A stretch of 64,000 nt of DNA from Apostichopus japonicus (taxonomy: Eukaryota; Echinodermata; Holothuroidea; Aspidochirotida; Stichopodidae). Position 1 is the first letter of the stretch; each line of letters starts with the position of its first letter. The stretch covers positions 5,181,264 to 5,245,263 of the forward strand of contig NC_092583.1 of the NCBI RefSeq assembly GCF_037975245.1, read 5' to 3'. The position numbers and the translations under genes were made by a program. A model generated the notes under the pieces. The model saw nothing but the letters and a program-made list of their open reading frames with translations. It did not search any database and had not been told where the DNA came from. Below are positions 50,487 to 62,533 of the stretch, in pieces.

Positions 50487-51115
50487 GAGAGGTACAGTAC
50501 TATAGTGGGAATTATTTAAGGATGTTGCAGAGAGGTACAGTACTATAGTGGAATTATTTAAGGATGTTGCAGAGAGGTACAGTACTAAAGTGGAATTATT
50601 TAGGATGTTGCAGAAAGGTACAGTTCTATTGTGGAATTATTTATGGATGTTGCAGAGAGGTATGGTACTATAGTGGAATTATTTAAGGATGTTGCAGAGA
50701 GGTACAGTCCTATAGTGGAATTATTTAAGGATGTTGCAGAGAGGTGCAGTACTATATAGTGGAATTATTTAAGGATGTTGCAGAGAGGGTACAGTACTAT
50801 ATAGTGGAATTATTTAAGGATGTTGCAGAGAGGTACAGTACTATTGTAGAATTATTTAAGGATGTTGCAGAGAGGTACAGTGCTATAGTGGAATTATTTA
50901 AGGATGTTGCAGAGAGGTACAGTACTATTGTGGAATTATTTAAGGATGTTGCAGAGAGGTACAGTGCTATAGTGGAATTATTTAAGGATGTTGCAGAGAG
51001 GTACAGTACTATTGTGGAATTATTTAAGGATGTTGCAGAGAGGTACAGTGCTATAGTGGAATTATTTAAGGATGTTGCAGAGAGGTACAGTACTATAGTG
51101 GAATTATTTACTGAC
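50487..51115. repeat. 42-bp minisatellite, ~15 copies, with 84-bp alternating order
   Basis: The unit is GTGGAATTATTTAAGGATGT then TGCAGAGAGGTACAGTACTA. From about 50850 units alternate GTGCTATAG and GTACTATTG, an 84-bp dimer. Being 14 codons long, it opens frames on both strands (50744-51202 plus, repeated IVELFKDVAERYSA), which I regard as an artefact. Confidence 0.95.
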
Positions 51116-51552
51116 ACATATAGTGTACTGGGAACGATAAAATACCTGGGTTTGAATTCAACCAAGGCTGCAAGATTCCTTGTTGGTCTGGATCCAAGAT
51201 GATTCCTTAGCCTATAAATTTCTCACAATTATTATAAACAGTGGCCTGACCTTTTGTATACCTGTATGCAGGAGCTCTTTTCCAGACTTAGAGTACATTG
51301 TAAAATTATGATATTCACATTACCCGCATCAAGGGATGATAAAAATGAATACAGACATGGATACTCCAGCAAATTAAAGCAAGATGGTTTATAGTATCAT
51401 ATTGTACATTGGGTTCAATTATATACTGTTTCAAATTCTATGCATCACGTAATAAAATGCATTCAGAAAGAAATTTGCAGCATGTTTCGTAATTTATATC
51501 ACACACCTACAGTAGAAATAATATTTAATAAACACCGGGACAGTACTTCACG

Positions 51553-51894
51553 GATAGGCGCCCAATTTGATTTGGGGGGGGGGGGTGGGGGGCTGTAACG
51601 ACTTGCCCGAAAAATGAACCAAAATTTTTCGCGCTCCCCGCGCATTTATCATGTTACTGTACATTTATATAGGCTTTAACAGTAGTATGGCAAATAAGTT
51701 GGGCAAGCTAAGAACTTTATTTTAATAACCTAGGAGATTTTTTTTAAACTATTAATTTTCTTTAGCTACATCATTTCAATTTATTTTCTTTCAGTAGGTC
51801 CCCGAACAATTCTCAGCATATTGTCCGAATTTTCACAAAAATATTTGGTTGGGAGGCTGCAGCGCCCCCCCCCCCACTGCCTCCTACGCCTATG
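51553..51894 (+). mobile_element. hAT-like MITE A2, relative of the 21.3-kb element
   Basis: Starts GATAGGCGCCC and ends CTGCCTCCTACGCCTATG. It shares CTGTAACGACTTGCCCGAAA, TTTTTCGCGC and TTTCTTTCAGT with the copy at 21328-21687. The target duplication is unclear (TTCAC shared by both flanks). Confidence 0.75.
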
Positions 51895-53398
51895 TTCACA
51901 TGTAAACCTGACAAGTTCACTAGATATGGTGAACTCACATATGGTGAACTCACATATACAGTGCATACCAAAGGCAAGGGTATAGCTTACAAGAAAGAAA
52001 ATATTGAATAAGTAATCATGTGGTAATCAGTTATTTCTACATTAAAAATTAAGCAAATCTACACCTTAGTTAGGTTACATTTCATATGCATATGCTTTCA
52101 CTTACTTCAACACTATGTAATTTACCTGAATTAGTCAAGAAGCAAAGATTTCAGTCCAGTAGTATGGTTAATCAGACTGACATGTATCTTGTAGTACTTA
52201 GTGAGGTGATAAGCCACCTTTTACACAGTTGATGAGTTGTAAGTGATCCTATTAAAGCTTGCTTTACAAAGGTCAGGCCAGTTGATATTTACACCAACTG
52301 TTTGATTAAACCCATGATATGCATTCATTATTGACGAAGGCTCTTCAACTACTACAGTAGGTTCAGTAAGCCTAGAAGATCAAATTCTTCTACAATGCCA
52401 GATTCTGCACTACTAGAAACCCTTAATTCAGTAAGAATATTCATGTCATTTAAACCATCAGGATAATGAAGGAAACTAGTTTGCCAGATATGAGTTCATA
52501 GTTCATACATAATCATTTGACTGTATTACAGGGTCATACAGATACAGAGCAGCAAAGTTTTAAGGACCTACTGTATGGGTGGAACAGTTTTTGTTCAGTG
52601 TTTGCATTGTGACAGAGGACAGAGTAATTTATATGAATTACAAAGCAATATGAATTTTGAATTTTTGATTTACTCACACAACCAGTCATCCATCAGACCG
52701 CAACCACCCAAGCTGACTTTTGAACAGTAATTTGGTCGTCTGGGACCACTATTTCAAATTTGCCTTACGATACAGTATGATGTTAAGTCACTGTAATTGA
52801 TATAAGTAACAGTACAGTGCACAAATTGCAGAATCTTTAAGCAATATTGTTAAGAAACATACAGTGTGACCTACACATCATCATGCAGATGTACTAATTC
52901 ATTTTACAGTTCATCCAAATTTAAGTTACTTCTACCATTGCATATGTATAACCGAAATCTCAGCACTTTCTGAAAATCCTTCCTGTGGCCGTACCCTTGC
53001 TGACGATGTAGTCTACACTTTCCACCCAATATACCGTACTGTATGTACATGCATATAGTGAATGAATAGCAGCCTCATTAACCTATTGCTACTGAACAGC
53101 CTACAGTTCTAAAATCTACATACAATTACTGTACACGTTTGTATGTTGCAGTAATTCCTCTCACAATGTATTTATCGAATTTTGCAGATACCAGCAAAAA
53201 CAGTCTAAGTTGCAAATTTGGCTGTTTAAAGCAGCTGATAATGAAGGTTGACTGTCACTAATGTTTCACAGTTGAACCAAACTTTATGTAGAAGTATTAT
53301 TTACATAAAAGAACAATAAAACCAACAAAAGAGAATCTCCATAATATCTTGGCAACAAACAAATGCGAATTCTGTGCATTTAGGCCCCCCCACTTAGG

Positions 53399-53709
53399 CA
53401 GGCGCGTAGCCAAGGGGGGGCGAAGGAGGCAGCCGCCCCCCTTGAGCATATTTTTTATATATTTTTTTAATGTTTTTATGATATCGCTTGTAATTTCAAA
53501 AGAGAAAATGCTAAGATGCAAACATACAAGGCCTGGGAAGTGCCATTTCCAGCGATCTGGGAGGCATTTTCAGCCAAAATTTTCTTGTACGCTTCGCGCC
53601 AACCATGGTGGCGCTACGCTTAGATAGTTTGCAATGCCGTTTCTATATAGCTCTGATAGTTTGCCTACATTTTCGCCCCTCCCTTGGCAAATTCCTGGCT
53701 ACGCGCCTG
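53399..53709 (-). mobile_element. hAT-like MITE B2, reversed copy of the 49.0-kb element
   Basis: Ends CAGGCGCGTAGCCA and TGGCTACGCGCCTG. The interior is the reverse complement of 48981-49274 (CAACCATGGTGGCGCTACGC, AAGCGTACAAG-type block). It carries an extra ~20 bases near 53640-53670. Flanking octamers match only partly. Confidence 0.85.
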
Positions 53710-54151
53710 CCCACAGGCTCTTCATTTTAAAAAGGTGTCACTTACATACTCAACAAAAGAACTCATCAGAAATGTTCACACTTTTGAAAAAGTTATTGTA
53801 CTCACTCATGTGGAATTCATATAGACATCAGCTTCATCACAGTTTTAATTTACTCTTGTGTTTTACAATGTTTAGGACTTTTGACTTCTGATAACCCTCA
53901 AATTACCTTTTGAATTCACAGTTCAAAAAGGTGCATTTCCATATGATGCCTGTCCAAGCTTTACCTTTGAATTTATCATGTTAACAAGTTTTTCCAGCCA
54001 TTCACCTCTCTTTCACCTCAAGTGGGCTTTGAAATAGAACAAAAAGCTTCTTCATTACTAAAAGTGGATGCACATACCAAGGTTGATGATCATCCAAGCT
54101 TTACCTTTGGCATTATCATGTACACAATGATTTGAGATTTTACCTCTGTTG

Positions 54152-54207
54152 ACCTCATCTAAGGACCTCATCTAAGGACCTCATTTAAGGAACTCATCTA
54201 AGGACAC
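54152..54207. repeat. 16-bp repeat, four copies
   Basis: GACCTCATCTAAGGAC-type units inside a wider TTTACCTTT/TGACCT-rich repeated region (53940-54320). Confidence 0.85.
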
Positions 54208-54299
54208 TGTGTTCTTTTTCTTACTATGTAAGTTCATAGCTTTACTTTTGGATGTCTACCTTTACCACAATTTCCAATTTGACACCTGTTGACCTCAAA

Positions 54300-54312
54300 T
54301 GACCTTTGACCT
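54300..54312. promoter_or_regulatory. Second perfect DR1 nuclear-receptor-type site
   Basis: TGACCTTTGACCT, identical to 12534-12546, again in a TGACC-rich repeat context. Confidence 0.3.
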
Positions 54313-55017
54313 GTTTAACAGGAGTAACCAAGAATAACCAGATATTTATCATCACGAATGGCTTTTAAAACTTATTGTTAATTTCAATGAATTCGCTCAG
54401 TATGATATGCATTTGTTTGAAACCTATCCATCCACACTAACATTATCAGCATTAATACAGCACAATAGTTATGTTAATAGCTTGGCCATTAATTTTACAA
54501 TCAAACTGCTATTGACATACTAGTAAAATACACAAATAATTCAATGGAAGATCACACCATTAGTAGTCCACTGTGGCATCATACTGTATATTGTTGTTGA
54601 GAGTCTTCACAATAGATACAGCTTTGTTTCATATTGTAAAGGACTGTTCTAAGACTATTTGGTTCAAGGTTGTCACATACCAAACAGATTATATCCATTC
54701 ATAGAGTTATTTGTAGTGCAGTAGTTATAATAAACAAGGCACATAATTAGAATAAAAACTTTAGTACCATGTAGACCAAGTTCAAATCGAGCATTAGTAA
54801 AATGCATTTCACATGCCCAGATGTTAAAGAGAGAGAAATTCCAAGAGCAAATCTAATGCCACACAATATGGTTGTGCAGAATGGCAAATTTCCTCCATGC
54901 AGCCACTGAAACAAAAGGATAGCTTTAAAGACCAGTTCCAATATTACAGCGACTAAGAATAAGCATTCTTATCCGGGTGACTTTAAATTGACTTCAACTT
55001 TGGAAGCCAATGCTTAG

Positions 55018-56455
55018 AATATGGATACCCTACAGTTTGTATGGATACCCTACAGTTTGTATGGATACCCTATGTATGCATACCCTATGTATGAATACCC
55101 TATGTATGAATACCCTATGTATGGATACCCTATGTATGAATACCCTATGTATGAATACCTTATGTATGGAGACCCTGTGTATGGATACCCTATGTATGGA
55201 TACACTATGTATGGATACACTATGTATGAATACCCTATGTATGGATACACTATGTATGGATACACTATGTATGGATACACTATGTATGGATACCCTATGT
55301 ATGGATACACTATGTATGAATACCCAATGTATGGATACACTATGTATGGATACACTATGTATGGATACCCTGTGTATGGATACACTATGTATGGATACAC
55401 TATGTATGAATACCCAATGTATGGATACACTATGTATGGATACCCTGTGTATGGATACACTATGTATGGATACACTATGTATGAATACCCTATGTATGAA
55501 TACCCAATGTATGGATACACTATGTATGGATACACTATGTATGAATACCCTATGTATGGATACACTATGTCTGAATACCCTATGTATGGATACACTATGT
55601 ATGAATACCCTATGTATGGATACCCTGAGTATGGATACCCTATGTATGGATACCCAATGTATGGATACCCTATGTATGAATACCCTATGTATGGATACCC
55701 AATGTATGGATACCCAATGTATGGATACACTATGTATGGATACACTATGTATGAATACCCAATGTATGGATACCCAATGTATGAATACCCTATGTATGGA
55801 TACACTATGTATGGATGCACTATGTATGAATACCCTATGTATGGATACCCAATGTATGGATACACTATGTATGGATACACTATGTATGAATACCCTATGT
55901 ATGAATACCCTATGTATGGATACCCTATGTATGAATACCCTATGTATGAATACCCTATGTATGGATACCCTATGTATGGATACCCTATGTATGAATACAC
56001 TATGTATGGATACCCTATGTATGAATACCCTATGTATGGATACCCAATGTATGGATACACTATGTATGGATACCCTGTGTATGGATACACTATGTATGGA
56101 TACACTATGTATGAATACACTATGTATGAATACCCTATGTATGGATACACTATGTATGAATACCCTATGTATGAATACCCTATGTATGGATACCCAATGT
56201 ATGGATACACTATGTATGGATACCCTATGTATGAATACACTATGTATGGCTACCCTATGTATGAATACCCTATGTATGGATACCCAATGTATGGATACAC
56301 TATGTATGGATACCCTGTGTATGGATACACTATGTATGGATACACTATGTATGAATACACTATGTATGAATACCCTATGTATGGATACACTATGTATGGA
56401 TACACTATGTATGGATTCCCTATGTATGGACACCCTATGTATGGATAACCTATGC
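55018..56455. repeat. 1.44-kb satellite of 15-bp units (~95 copies)
   Basis: The unit is TATGGATACCCTATG, with a few recurrent variant sites (GGA/GAA, CCC/CAC, CCT/CCA, ATG/GTG). A 240-bp higher-order block repeats: 55981-56160 matches 56221-56400 almost base for base. Four frames stay open for over 1.1 kb (YGYPM and MDTLC on plus; IHRVS and GYPYI on minus), which is expected of a stop-free 15-mer and argues against coding. Confidence 0.97.
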
Positions 56456-58963
56456 ATGGATGTTTCTCATTTTCATCAGTACTGCCCTCAAATATTCTAG
56501 AAAAGTTTAAATTGGTCACCGATAAGCCAACTTGTCTCCTTCTTTTATTGAACATATTTTCTTAAAGATTACGTATCACAGTATACTACTGGTCTCAAGG
56601 AGAGAGTTTATAAACTAATGACTATATTCACCTTACCATATCATTCCCTCTGAAAGCATTTTGAACATTCCATAATCTCTGGAAACCATTTTAAGCAGTG
56701 CAACTTCCAAACATTCAGCAACTTTTAACTTGCAAGTAACATCTGAAGGCAATACTGAATTACTGCCAGATGTGATCACATTCAAGAATCTATTGGAAAA
56801 AGTGGGAAGCTAGAACATCCACTTATATACTGTCAGAAACTTGAGGCATTTTAAGCTGCCAAATTTGGAACACTGTATTATAAAAGTAAAGAATAGAGTA
56901 CTATATCTTTCCATCCAAAATACACAGTCACCAAGTTTTCTGCAATTTGATTCACATCTGTGAACAGCAAACGATTGACTGTAGGACAAAGCAGGACTGT
57001 TTACTTCAATTCCACTGAAGCATACAATACACAATTATGCCAAGTTTCAGGGCATTGACTCAGTAGTCAGACTATAGCTTCCCCCTTAACGCTTATGCAA
57101 GATTTACAAATACTAGTTGAAGTTCGTAGGTACAAAATAGTACAATATCACTAGAACTGAATGCAACTGACTCTACTACATACTGTGTGTTACAATTAAT
57201 ATCAATGGCTTGGTATACTACAATACAAAGAATTAGATAATTAGCCTCAAAAAGATTACAGATTTTATGAAATTGATTCAAATAGCTATATGAAGTTAAA
57301 AGTTTCACAAAATGAAAACTAACAATTAAAAGACAAAGAACGATGTAACACTGGATTAAATGTGAATCAGTAATAAGGAAAACTGACATGGATATATTGA
57401 AGGTATGGCATTGTTTACCATGGCGCATACAAATGCTGCTCAAAATTACTTTCTTCATTGCAATGTTTTGGGACTAATAAATTCAGCGAACAATATTCAG
57501 CTTAGTTATGTCACAAACAACAAGTAAAATGCAATGTTCCACACGAAAAACAATTGGTAACCAATGAAATAAATGAAGAGTACGTATATATACATGACAC
57601 GTCCAAAGCTCATTTCTAACAAGCAAGCTGATCGTGACTAAAAAAAAAAATAAGTTGCTGCTTCAAGAAACATTCATCGTCACAAATTTGAACCATTATT
57701 GTTTTTTTCAGCTGGAGATAAGAGAGAAATATCCCACTTTTAGGGTGAAAAAGAGGGTTCCAACCATAAACATACATTTGTTGCAATTCTAAGGATTATC
57801 ATGGCAAGCTGCCAAATTTGTACATGACACTGTAATGTGATGCTGTTAACATACAACACGCAAATGACGCTTCACTTATATTATCTTATTTAAATAGCAT
57901 CCACAAAAAAACAGCAATCGTAATCTTTTTTGTGGAAGAAAGAAGTTGTCCCAGTTGAACAGTTCAAAAAGATGACAAACAAACTAGAAATCAATACTAA
58001 ATCACACACAGAATTTTATATGTAAAGAACATGATCATACACTAGCCTGCTGATAACATGATGTGAAAATCTTGTGATTAAAATTCAGACCCTTCACACT
58101 CTTCATGTAGAAATTAACTGCAACTGTTACCTTGGGAATAGCCCATCCTTACAACTACCATTTGAATCTTCTTTTTGCATGTCTAGCTGATTACTATAAA
58201 CGGAACATAGTCACTCAACAAGCTTAAAGTGCTTCAGCTATATGTAAACAATATGGACAAAAGTACACTTTCTGGAGACAAAATATGCAGTGCAACAAAG
58301 GGTCAATTACCATCTGTCAATGCACGCTCGGTTAACCAGTCAAATTAATCTGCTCTTAGCAAGAAACATCAGACTGTATTTCCTATGATACATATATGGG
58401 ATGCTGTCACTGAAGTATTTTCAGTGTTTTCTTCTATGAGCTTCACCTTAACCATGGCCTTTTCCTGTTCACTATAGACATTGCTGTATATGATCGGCAT
58501 CAACACTTTTTTATCAATTTACTGTATGCATACTTGTATATTTAATTCTAAAATACACAAATGTGTACACTCCCTAGGTAGCTACAGGCTATATATACTT
58601 TATGTTATTGTTAACGTACTAAAGTATCAAAATGAATGACTATCGCTATTTGAACAGATCTAGACAAGTGAAAATGAAGCTGACAGAAACCTCATGCCTA
58701 GCTTAGGCCTACAACTAGTACAACCTTCTGTCGTAAGCTGCTTTCAGTAAGGTTTTAACTGACAATATCACTGTCTGAGCAGAAACTGCGAGGGCCGTCT
58801 TCCAGCTCCCTGCTACACAATGTAGGCTGAAAGCATGCGCCCTAAGTAACGGACCAACTTTACAATAGGAACGATGTAAAAATGAAAATCGAAAGTATCC
58901 AAAAATATTTCAACAGTTTTACAATTGATGGTAAACTACAAGAACTGACCTGACAAAACTTAC
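56456..58963. other. AT-rich stretch without recognised features
   Basis: I see no splice-bounded exon, RNA gene or repeat array here; the small open frames (56810-57034, 57093-57458 minus) show no domain. Confidence 0.6.
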
Positions 58964-59150
58964 CATAAATCACATTTCACACTCAAACAGACTCTTCATG
59001 AAGATTTGTACAATATCACTATGGACGTCGCCTCCTAAGTTAACTTACTAATACTACTTTCCGCTGATTGAGTTTGTTGGACATCTGTTGCTCAATGTAC
59101 TGTTTACGTTTTACAATACTCGCCGCTGTTGTAGAACGAAAGACACGCCC
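58964..59150 (-). other. MYRIP: Candidate 5' noncoding first exon of the MYRIP homolog
   Basis: A strong donor (TTATG|GTAAGT on the minus strand, GT at 58963-58962) follows a locally CpG-richer stretch. The coding-start exon has a good acceptor only 30 bases before its ATG, so an upstream noncoding exon is required somewhere, and this is the best one I see. The upstream edge is a guess. Alternatives include other donors in the 15 kb between here and 43716. Confidence 0.35.
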
Positions 59151-59180
59151 CTTTTACAAAATGGTGGCGCCTGTCATAAT
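59100..59180. promoter_or_regulatory. Candidate promoter with KLF/Sp-like box and YY1-like site
   Basis: Around 59150 the minus strand reads GGGGCGTGTC, which resembles a KLF/Sp box. Immediately beside it the plus strand reads ACAAAATGGTGGC, close to the YY1 consensus AAnATGGCGGC. CpG is locally more frequent than in the surrounding AT-rich DNA. YY1 sites usually lie just inside transcription start sites in the sense direction, so a plus-strand or bidirectional start is possible: a short plus frame MVAPVIISFRY begins within the motif. The assignment to the MYRIP homolog is inference. Confidence 0.35.
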
Positions 59181-59289
59181 CAGTTTTAGATATGTTATTT
59201 GGAAATTCCTCCCTTCTGAACGTTGATCCATATGCACGTATCACATATCTGTGGTACATATAACATGTCAACAAAAATGCTCACATATT

Positions 59290-60181
59290 CGAAGCCATAA
59301 AACATGCGAGATGTCGAGATATGGTGTTAGAAATTTTGATTTTTGTGAGAGCATGGAGCTATTTCGGTAATAGTTCCATGGTGAGAGTTACCGACTTATG
59401 CTAATTTTGACATCTCAACAAAAAATGGAGTTTTGTCGAGGTACCGAATAAGGGGAACTTACTGTTTTACGGAGGTGTGTGTGTGGGGGGACATGTCAAT
59501 TGACGTTTTGATGAAATGAAAAAAAATGACGTTTTCATGAGATGATACATCTCGACAAGCATACATTTTCATATCTTGGACATTTTGACGATTTGGTATG
59601 ATCTTGTCAAAATGTGAATTTTCTGAGGTTTGTCATTTTGACGAGTTCATGCATTTCAACGAAATTTTGACGATTTGGTATGATGTTTCGGCAAAACGTC
59701 AACTTCATATTTTTGTCACGGCAATTCATGTCCAACAAAACAATAACACGACAGTTCGATAAGCTAGCGACTTTTCGTATGTCGGCAATTCGACAAAACT
59801 CCATTTTGTTGTGGAGTTGTCAAGTTATCAAAAGTCGGTAACTTGAAAAAAAAAAAAAAAAATTTTGTCGAGATGTCAAGTTAAGACGCTGACTCGACAA
59901 AAATCAAATTTTGTCGTCTAGTGCATAAGTCCACAACTCGACAAAAATCTTCTTTTTTTGTGGAGATGCCAAGTAATTGTAAGTCGGTAACTCGACAAAA
60001 ACCCTTTTTTGTCGAGGTTAGCATAAGTCGGTAACAAAACTCTTGTTGTTTTCCGTCTTGTCGAGTTAAATATTTGTCCTGTTGTTGAGTTATTGCAAGT
60101 CGGTAACTTGGCAAGAAACGTATTTTGTCGAGATATGGTATTCTAACACGGTATCCGACATGTCCCTTTATGGCTTCTGTA
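59290..60181. mobile_element. Foldback element rich in TTTTGTCGA, with 8-bp flanking repeat
   Basis: CACATATT lies at 59282-59289 and 60182-60189. Inverted ends: GAAGCCATAAAACATGCGAG at 59291 and TGTCCCTTTATGGCTTC ending at 60177, with GTGTTAGAA and TTCTAACAC further in. Inside, TTTTGTCGA and TCGACAAAA alternate with AGTCGGTAAC many times. No transposase frame. Confidence 0.75.
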
Positions 60182-60240
60182 CACATATTATCAAATCATC
60201 AACTTCCCGAGTACCAGTTTCAAAAATCCCCCTACTGATC

Positions 60241-60900
60241 AAGTGGGGGGACTGAGTTATTATGGAAAGGCCAGAGGCGAATGAAGGATGTTGTAAAAGA
60301 TAGCGAATGCCCTAGTGTCATTGAAACTATTACCCGTCAAATGTCGCATATAAGACTTTAATTTCGATCCAAATAAGTAACTCTAAAAGCAAGATTTTGC
60401 TAATAGATAATAATGAACTCAAAAATTTCCCTGAGACTGATTTAGGTATAGGGGCTGAATCTTTATGGATTGGCCAGGTGCGAATGAAGTATTTGATAAA
60501 GGAGGAGTGTGCCGTGAGGTCTAAATCTGCAACAAAAACAGTATCTGTTTTAGAAGTCAAATGGCGGCATTCTGAGGCATACTTAGGCCATAACTTAGGT
60601 CTACATAGGCAGCTGAAGCGGACGTTTGTATTTAAAACTAGTAATAAATTACAATTTTCCAGGACTGATGTAGGTAGGGACCTGAGCCTTTATGGGAGGG
60701 GCCAGAGGGGAATCAATGATTCTATAAGGGAGGGAGTGTTGCCATGGTGACACTGATGCCGCCGCCTATATGTAGAGTGATTGGGGGTTATTCCCAAGAC
60801 AAAAAAAAAAAAAAAACACATTTCGAGTTATTTTAGACGTCAAATGGTACATTCTGACGCATATTTAGAATATATAGTAGGTCTATAACTTAAGATCTAA
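60241..60900. repeat. Decayed triplicate of a ~220-bp unit
   Basis: Copies near 60245, 60450 and 60685 share GA(A/G)TTTTTATGG-like, GGCCAGAGG(C/G)GAAT and, later, CATTCTGA(G/C)GCATA...TAACTTA. The plus open frame 60397-60750 spans them and I do not accept it as a gene. Confidence 0.65.
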
Positions 60901-60924
60901 ACGCAAGGTTGCGCTAATAAATAC

Positions 60925-61070
60925 TTACCCCTTGAAGTGATAAGCGTTGGAGCCATGTCGTGTGCCGCCTCCCCGTGAAGTGATGGGCATTAAGGACCAT
61001 GTCGTGTGCCGCCTCCCCTTGAAGTGATGGGGCGTAGGGGCCATGTCCCATGCCGCCTCCCTTTGTGGTA
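60925..61070. repeat. ~53-bp tandem repeat, three copies
   Basis: CCATGTCGTGTGCCGCCTCC and CTTGAAGTGATGGG recur from 60930 to 61065. GC-rich against its surroundings. Confidence 0.9.
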
Positions 61071-62533
61071 TCACCGTGTATACATTTCCTTGTGATTTTC
61101 TTATATTTCTATGTTTTTTCCAAAGTGGTGTTGTACGATTGGAGAGCAATTAGCTTTCTTGAGACCGCCCTCAATAACTGCCCGACCAACGTTTCCAAAA
61201 GTAAACCAACCAAAAGCGGTAATTTGTCTTATAATTACAACTGCACACTGTTATTGACTGGGAGTATGTATACAAGGGTGGCGTAAAGTCCCCGGAAGCT
61301 GCAACGTTTTTAGAATACAAAGACATGGCAGATAGAGGATTTACTGTAAGTTGATATGGAAAGTATTTCAGGGGACTAGAAAAGCCGGGCAGCAAAGCTC
61401 TCGGAAGCTGCAGCGTTTTTTTTTCAGATATTTCATGTTCTCTCGTAGAGAGTTCGAAACACAAAATTACATCAGAGAAGAGAGGAAAATAATTTCTCTC
61501 GAATGTATTTCAAAGCCTTATTGGGGATCAAGGTGGCCAGTCTCCGAAGCTGCAACCGTTTAAGATATTTCGTGTTCCCTCTTAGCGATCTTTAAGTACA
61601 AAAATACACGTGAGAGAGAGGAATTTAATTGCTGTATGGTGGACGGGCGGTCCAAGGGGCGAAGTCCCGGAAGCTTGAAAACCCAAAAATACACGAGAGA
61701 GAAAGAGGAATTACAGTTCTACGGAATAAATGTTAAGCAATGGTGTTGATCATGAGGACTTCAGGTGCAGATTGTTCAGATATTTCTTGTTCTCTAAAGG
61801 TACAGAAATACATATCTGAGAGGAATTCAATTTAGCATATTAAAAAACTTAACAGCGTCAGCTAGAAGTTTATGAAGTTGAAAACTCGCTATTTTGTTTT
61901 GACAATAAAAGTTAATTTCCAGAGAAACGAATTTCCATTCAGAGATTCTTGAAATTGCGTTTGTTGGTTTCTTATTATTTTTATTATTTAACCTATACTT
62001 ACATATAAAAAAAAAACGATTGCCCTATTGTCATGATTTGATATCATCAAAGAAGTAACTACTGTAACATGAAGTTTTTCATTGTTGGGAAAAGTGAAAT
62101 ACTGCCCTCTTCAAACATTTCCTGTTGATCTATTTATTCATTTGATTCCCTATCGAAATTAAAGATTGAAGAATGCGTTCAGAAAATTTACCTTTTCGTA
62201 TTAATTATAAGCTGACCTCAATTGTCCTCTAACCTCTTTAACATAATTATTAAGCGTTGACTCGTTTTGATTAGGCAAACAGGGCATCCCAGAAAAGAAT
62301 TGATCCAAATTTTCCTTGATGTTTAGGTGTTTGTTTTTTCGATATCTTTTGACTGCAAATGACAGTTTTTCACCACTTAAAAGTAATATCCTTTATCCAG
62401 TTAATGTCCCAATATCCACTTCTTGATGTACAGTGTTTACAAGGTTTTTACAGTTTCACGAACTGTGACAGATATGTATCCCGCTACGAGAAGACGGGGA
62501 ATGGAAACAATTTGTCAGGGTTTCTGATGAAAG
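61071..62533. other. Intergenic stretch with weak repeats
   Basis: GGAAGCTGCAACGTTT, GGAAGCTGCAGCGTTT and CGAAGCTGCAACCGTTTA recur at about 61294, 61400 and 61535, followed by CTCTCGTAGAG or CTCTTAG blocks: a decayed ~130-bp repeat. No gene seen. Confidence 0.6.

Larger units (their letters stand above)
43717..58963 (-). other. Probable 15-kb 5' UTR intron
   Basis: Bounded by the coding-start exon acceptor and the proposed first-exon donor. Contents: ~93-bp repeats, a 33-bp repeat, 42-bp and 15-bp arrays and three MITEs. The stretches 45.2-47.7, 52-53.3 and 56.5-58.9 kb show no supportable gene. If the first exon is elsewhere the right border changes. Confidence 0.4.

Noticed and set aside
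50744-51202. 152-codon frame with repeated IVELFKDVAERYSA
   Set aside because: Produced by the 42-bp array; the opposite strand is equally open, and units with indels upstream break the frame.
52690-52745. Exon-like minus segment with GTGAGT donor near 52676
   Set aside because: No convincing acceptor and no frame continuity with the gene.
55010-56500. Long open frames (475-496 codons) as a Tyr/Pro/Met-rich protein
   Set aside because: Four frames on both strands are open because the 15-bp unit lacks stops; variation is not biased to synonymous sites in any frame.
60397-60750. 117-codon plus frame
   Set aside because: Spans a decayed tandem repeat; copies are not conserved as protein.
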